Below, in pieces: positions 15,562-18,450 of a stretch of DNA of 18,450 nt. The DNA is from an uncultured Spirochaetales bacterium (lineage in GTDB: Bacteria > Spirochaetota > Spirochaetia > Sphaerochaetales > Sphaerochaetaceae). The stretch covers positions 1 to 18,450 of the forward strand of contig CALFMX010000008.1 in the NCBI GenBank assembly GCA_937902565.1, given 5' to 3'. Position 1 is the stretch's first letter. Each line of letters begins with the position of its first letter. Made by a program: the position numbers and the translations under genes. The notes under the pieces were generated by a model that was not told where the DNA came from, did not search any database, and was given only the letters and a program-made list of their open reading frames with translations.

Positions 15562-15674
15562 CAGAAAGAGAACGACATGCTGCCTTCCTAGGTTGGCTAG
15601 CAACGAAATCGGATTTTTTCTAACCTCCTTTTGTTCCCCCAGGGTTTAACCTCCTTTTCCCTGGGGGTTTTTTT
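15562..15674 (+). ncRNA. Candidate small RNA (about 113 nt) with two anti-Shine-Dalgarno-like motifs
   Basis: The segment runs from the predicted start of the TTGACG/TAGTGT promoter to the T-tract of a strong intrinsic terminator. It contains TAACCTCCTTTT twice (15621-15632 and 15647-15658). The core ACCTCCTTT equals the conserved 3' end of 16S rRNA, so it can pair with Shine-Dalgarno sequences. The second copy fills most of the 14-nt loop of the terminator hairpin. The first copy could be partly masked by pairing of AGGTTGG (15590-15596) with CTAACCT (15620-15626). CU-rich loops that hit ribosome-binding sites are known in trans-acting small RNAs of other bacteria, and a similar role is my inference. 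No known RNA family (SRP RNA, 6S, tmRNA, RNase P) was recognised. Confidence 0.5.
15636..15674 (+). terminator. Strong intrinsic terminator
   Basis: CCCCCAGGG (15636-15644) pairs perfectly with CCCTGGGGG (15659-15667) across a 14-nt loop and is followed at once by seven T (15668-15674). The direction is rightward; the reverse strand has no T-tract after the stem. No plus-strand protein gene lies between 13136 and this point, so it must end a non-coding transcript (see the candidate small RNA). Confidence 0.85.
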
Positions 15675-15714
15675 GTGTAAGGGGGTGTAGGGCCCAGGGC
15701 CACCCAAACCTTGG

Positions 15715-15744
15715 TTGACCCTCCTTCTCCATTCATCCTACTAT
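15715..15744 (+). promoter_or_regulatory. Predicted promoter of the HAD phosphatase gene, leaderless geometry
   Basis: TTGACC (15715-15720), an 18-nt spacer and TACTAT (15739-15744) precede the ATG at 15751 by 6 nt. The spacing is the same as at ligA. The predicted transcript start falls on the ATG, and only a weak CAGG precedes it. Confidence 0.5.
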
Positions 15745-15750
15745 CAGGCC

Positions 15751-16473
15751 ATGAGTCTTGACGCCATCACCACCATCCTCTTCGATTTGGATGGGACCCT
15801 CCTGCCCCTCGATCATGAAGCGTTCGCACATGGGTACTTCACCCTCTTTCGAGAGCACTGTGAGCATCTCGGCTACGATTCGAAGGCAGCCTCCGATGGG
15901 CTGATGGCTGGCATGATGGCCATGCTCAAAGACGCTGATGGGTCACTGACCAACAAGGAGCGCTTCGACCGTGCCTTCTTTCAGGCGAGCGGAATCGAGA
16001 GCGAGCACTTCAATGCCCGCTTCACCCCCTTCTATAGCGAGGTGTTCGACCAGCTGGCCACCAGCTCGAAGCAGAACCCCCTCTCACGGGAGGTGGTGGA
16101 GTACCTCGGGGGCAAAGGCTATGACCTCGTCCTGGCCACCGCCCCGCTCTTCCCCTTCCAGGCCACCCATGCCCGCATCGGTTGGGCAGGCCTTGAACCG
16201 GGGATGTTCAAGACGATCACCACCTATGAGCACTGCCACTACACCAAGCCCCACCTTGCGTACTATCGCTCGCTGCTTGCCTCCATCGGCCGCAGTGCCT
16301 CAGAGTGCCTGATGGTGGGCAATGATGTCGGTGAGGACATGGTCGTCAGCGAGCTTGGCATGGAGACGTACCTGGTCACCGACTGCCTCATCAACCGGAA
16401 CAATTGGAGCATCGAGTCACTGCGTCGAGGCAGCTTTGCGGACTTCCACCTCTTTTGCAAGGAGCATTTATAG
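15751..16473 (+). CDS. HAD-superfamily hydrolase (phosphatase-like)
   Basis: The 240-residue protein has the HAD motifs. Motif I is FDLDGT with the nucleophile D12 and the acid D14. Motif II is LATAP near residue 130. The conserved lysine sits in YTKPH, and motif III is VGNDVGEDM. A helical cap of about 80 residues lies between motifs I and II, as in subfamily I (phosphoglycolate phosphatase-like) enzymes. These dephosphorylate small phosphorylated metabolites; the substrate cannot be told. I chose the ATG at 15751 because a frame from the TTG at 15715 would start inside the predicted promoter and add a non-homologous leader. The permease gene follows after 3 nt, so the two form a small operon. 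Confidence 0.87.
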   Translation: MSLDAITTILFDLDGTLLPLDHEAFAHGYFTLFREHCEHLGYDSKAASDGLMAGMMAMLKDADGSLTNKERFDRAFFQASGIESEHFNARFTPFYSEVFDQLATSSKQNPLSREVVEYLGGKGYDLVLATAPLFPFQATHARIGWAGLEPGMFKTITTYEHCHYTKPHLAYYRSLLASIGRSASECLMVGNDVGEDMVVSELGMETYLVTDCLINRNNWSIESLRRGSFADFHLFCKEHL

Positions 16474-16476
16474 TAT

Positions 16477-17406
16477 ATGGAACAGAAAAAACCGTTCTTG
16501 GCCCGACCTGCCGTCGCCATTCTTCTGGCAAGCGTGTGCGGTATCCTTTGGGGTAGTGCATACCCCGCGATCAAGCAAGGCTATATCTTCTTCTCTGTCG
16601 GCAGTGATGACACGGCGGCCAAGATGGCCTTCGCGGGCTTGCGCTTTCTCCTTAGCGGGCTCCTCGTCTTCCTCTTCCGTGCCTTCCAGCCCCATGAGAA
16701 GCGGCCGCTCACATCGTTGAGCGGAGGTGATTGGGCCAAGGTGGGGGTTCTTGCCCTGTTGCAGACGACGATCCACTATACCTTCTTCTACATCGGCGTC
16801 TCCTACACCAGTGGTGCGAAGAGCTCGATCCTCAACAGCTCGTCGGTCTTCTTTGCGGCCCTCTTCGCCCACTTCGCCTACAGCGATGACAAGGTGACCA
16901 TCAAGAAGGCGATCGGAATCATCCTCGGCTTTGCCGCCGTTATCCTCGTCAACCTCGATGATACCCTCGGCCTCTCCTTCACCCTCACCGGTGAGGGCTT
17001 CATCGTCATCGCCGCCTTCCTCCACTCCTTCAGTGCCCTCTTCAGCAAGCGGCTGAGCAAGCGGGTGGACCCAGTGTTGATGACCGCCCTGCAGCTCTTC
17101 ATCGGAGGGTTCATCCTCCTGTTAATCGGCCTCTTCATGGGAGCCTCGTTCCCGAAGAGCAGTGGTGGCGGCTACCTGTTGCTCCTCTACCTTGCCGCTC
17201 TCAGCGCGGTCGCCTTCTCGCTCTGGACGCTCCTGCTCAAGTACAACAAGGTCAGCTCCATCACCATCTTCAACTTCCTGATCCCGGTCAGCGGGACGTT
17301 GCTCTCCGCCCTCTTCCTCGGTGAGTCGGTGCTGAAGCCTGAGTACCTGATCTCACTGCCGCTGGTGGTGGCAGGGATTGTATTGGTCACCCGTTCGTCC
17401 ACCTGA
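16477..17406 (+). CDS. EamA/DMT-superfamily permease (drug/metabolite transporter)
   Basis: The 309-residue protein has about ten membrane segments arranged as two EamA repeats. The first runs from about residue 13 (AILLASVCGILWGSAYPAIK) to about 155. The second starts near 165 (GEGFIVIAAFLHSFSALFSK) and ends in LVVAGIVLVTRS. The WG-S-P sequence after the first helix and the GAKSSILNSSSVFFAAL helix four are typical of the family. Members export amino acids, nucleotides, sugars or other metabolites from the cytoplasm; the substrate is unknown. AAGGAG at 16459-16464 lies a rather long 12 nt before the ATG and within the end of the HAD gene, 3 nt separating the two genes. Co-transcription with the HAD hydrolase is likely. 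An inverted-repeat terminator follows. Confidence 0.88.
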   Translation: MEQKKPFLARPAVAILLASVCGILWGSAYPAIKQGYIFFSVGSDDTAAKMAFAGLRFLLSGLLVFLFRAFQPHEKRPLTSLSGGDWAKVGVLALLQTTIHYTFFYIGVSYTSGAKSSILNSSSVFFAALFAHFAYSDDKVTIKKAIGIILGFAAVILVNLDDTLGLSFTLTGEGFIVIAAFLHSFSALFSKRLSKRVDPVLMTALQLFIGGFILLLIGLFMGASFPKSSGGGYLLLLYLAALSAVAFSLWTLLLKYNKVSSITIFNFLIPVSGTLLSALFLGESVLKPEYLISLPLVVAGIVLVTRSST

Positions 17407-17408
17407 CC

Positions 17409-17422
17409 GTGGCCTTGGCCAC
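17409..17422. repeat. Small hairpin GTGGCC-TT-GGCCAC
   Basis: A 6-bp perfect inverted repeat with a 2-nt gap sits directly after the permease stop codon. It may assist the larger hairpin that follows; no T-tract is attached. Confidence 0.3.
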
Positions 17423-17439
17423 AGCACCATACAAGAAGG

Positions 17440-17459
17440 GGGCAGACGTTTGTCTGCCC
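17440..17459. terminator. Convergent-gene hairpin, probable shared terminator
   Basis: GGGCAGAC (17440-17447) and GTCTGCCC (17452-17459) form an 8-bp stem with a GTTT loop between the permease and the ABC exporter, which converge here. The T-tracts are weak on both sides (TCCCTCTTC rightward, CTTCTTG leftward), so efficiency is uncertain. Confidence 0.5.
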
Positions 17460-17485
17460 TCCCTCTTCATGATGATCCTCCTCGC

Positions 17486-18450
17486 TTACTCCAGCTCGAA
17501 GACTCCGGTATAGAGGCGCCAGTACTGGCCCTGGCGCTCCATCAGCTCCTCATGGGTCCCCGCCTCGATGATGCGTCCCCCGTCGAGGACCATGATCATG
17601 TCGGCGTTGCGGATCGTCGAGAGGCGGTGGGCGATGACGAAGACGGTGCGTCCCGCCATCAGGGCGTCCATGCCCTGCTGGACGACCGCTTCGGTGTAGG
17701 TGTCGATGGAGCTGGTCGCTTCGTCGAGGACCAGTACCGGTGGATTGGCGACGATTGCCCGGGCGATCGAGATGAGCTGGCGCTGGCCCTGGGAGAGCGA
17801 GCCCCCGCTTGCCGCGAGCTCACTCTGGTAGCCCTGGGGTAGGTGGGAGATGAAGAAGTCGGCGTTGGCCAACTTCGCTGCCTCGATGACCTCCTCATCG
17901 GTGGCATCGAGGCGTCCGTAGCGGATGTTCTCCATGACCGTATCGCTGAAGAGGTGGACATCCTGCAAGACCACTCCCAGGCTCCGTCTCAGCTCCCCCT
18001 TCTTGATGCGGTTGATGTTGATCCCGTCGTAGCGGATCTTGCCGTCGGCAAGGTCGTAGAAGCGGTTGATCAGGTTGGTGATCGTCGTCTTGCCCGCCCC
18101 GGTGGCCCCCACCAAGGCGATCTTCTTGCCCGGCTGGGCGTCGATGGAGACATCCTTGAGTACCAGGTTGTCCCCGACATAGGCGAAGTCGACGTCGAGG
18201 AGCTGGACGTGTCCCTCAAGCGGGGTGAGGGTACCCCGCTTGTCATCACGCCATGCCCAGACGCAGGTTGTTGCATCGCAGGTGGGCTCGAGGGTCCCAT
18301 CCTCATTCCGCTTGGCGTGGGTGAGGGTGATGTGCCCGGTGTCTGTCTCTGTGTCCGCATCGAGCAGGTCGACGTGGGCGGCCAGTTCGGCGCCACGGGT
18401 CTCGGCCTTGTCGATGTTCACGCTCTGGGTGAAGGTGCTGTAGCCCAGTG
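17486..18450 (-). CDS. ABC exporter (permease-ATPase), ATP-binding half; 5' end beyond right edge
   Basis: About 320 C-terminal residues are visible. The frame stays open to the window edge, so the membrane domain lies beyond it and a GTG at 18421 is not the start. The linker between membrane and ATPase domains is long and includes LDADTETDTGHITLTHAKR and CDATTCVWAW; this extended linker occurs in a recognised clostridial/spirochaetal exporter group. The nucleotide-binding domain is complete: VDFAYVGDNLVLKDVS, Walker A GATGAGKT, Q-loop VVLQDVHLFSD, signature LSQGQ, Walker B VLVLDEATSSID and the H-loop IAHRLS. Such proteins work as dimers, often heterodimers, exporting lipids, peptides or drugs. 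A partner gene might lie further right. It converges on the permease gene across an inverted repeat. Confidence 0.93.
   Translation of the reverse strand, partial: LGYSTFTQSVNIDKAETRGAELAAHVDLLDADTETDTGHITLTHAKRNEDGTLEPTCDATTCVWAWRDDKRGTLTPLEGHVQLLDVDFAYVGDNLVLKDVSIDAQPGKKIALVGATGAGKTTITNLINRFYDLADGKIRYDGININRIKKGELRRSLGVVLQDVHLFSDTVMENIRYGRLDATDEEVIEAAKLANADFFISHLPQGYQSELAASGGSLSQGQRQLISIARAIVANPPVLVLDEATSSIDTYTEAVVQQGMDALMAGRTVFVIAHRLSTIRNADMIMVLDGGRIIEAGTHEELMERQGQYWRLYTGVFELE

Noticed and set aside
15561..15578. Minus-strand mini-ORF (ATG at 15578 preceded by GGAAGG) upstream of the fusion gene
   Set aside because: It encodes only MSFSF before a stop and is out of frame with the fusion gene; too short to claim as a leader peptide.
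15621..15658. Two strong Shine-Dalgarno sequences (AAAAGGAGGT) on the minus strand
   Set aside because: No start codon lies at a usable distance after either; they are better explained as the reverse complement of the CU-rich motifs in the plus-strand RNA.
15562..15674. Identity of the small RNA as SRP RNA, 6S or tmRNA
   Set aside because: Length is near that of a small SRP RNA, but the conserved GGTCAGG/GGAAGCAGC apical core is missing on the plus strand, and no tRNA-like end or 6S bubble is visible.
15715..15750. TTG at 15715 as start of the HAD gene
   Set aside because: It would lie in the predicted promoter, lacks a Shine-Dalgarno sequence and adds 12 residues before the usual HAD N-terminus.
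1..18450. CRISPR arrays, insertion sequences, tRNA or rRNA genes
   Set aside because: Reading both strands showed no spaced direct repeats, transposase-like frames, terminal inverted repeats or tRNA cloverleaf signatures.

Overview
The window looks like a chromosomal segment of a fairly GC-rich anaerobic bacterium. A spirochaete of the Sphaerochaeta/Treponema type is my best guess, from the long plant-like 6-phosphofructokinase, the divergent xanthine-dehydrogenase-like trio and the clostridial/spirochaetal style of ABC exporter. That placement is inference from protein style; no rRNA or other marker is present.

Left part (1-7898, minus strand). Six genes run leftward with tiny gaps or overlaps and look like one transcription unit: a molybdenum-hydroxylase-like trio (large subunit, [2Fe-2S] subunit, FAD subunit), then dnaE (DNA polymerase III alpha), a two-repeat YggT membrane protein, and the start of recG, which runs off the left edge. 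The trio keeps its iron-sulfur cysteines and FAD-type glycine motifs, but the large subunit has lost most recognisable molybdopterin motifs.

Centre (7962-13136, plus strand). ligA has a promoter whose predicted start point falls on its ATG, so its mRNA may be leaderless. It is followed by an overlapping set: a class I/II aminotransferase, a stand-alone ModE/LysR-type winged-helix protein, and a 6-phosphofructokinase gene that is frameshifted near 12101-12110, apparently by loss of about 8 nt.

Right-centre (13146-15750). This is a visibly more AT-rich patch. Two minus-strand regulators share a homologous PucR/CdaR-type helix-turn-helix segment. One has an ordinary CdaR-like layout. The other fuses the helix-turn-helix to a complete cytoplasmic TRAP-transporter (DctP) solute-binding domain. 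No TRAP transporter lies nearby, and the fusion gene appears to have lost its 5' end. Beside it, pointing the other way, is a strong intrinsic terminator with no plus-strand protein gene upstream, preceded by a promoter-like sequence. I read this as a gene for a small RNA of about 113 nt that carries two copies of an anti-Shine-Dalgarno-like CU-rich motif, one of them in the terminator loop. The fusion regulator and this candidate small RNA are the most novel items in the window.

Right end (15715-18450). A HAD phosphatase, again with a leaderless-type promoter, is followed closely by an EamA/DMT-family permease. Convergent to them is the C-terminal half of an ABC exporter that starts beyond the right edge. 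I saw no tRNA, rRNA, insertion sequence or CRISPR array.
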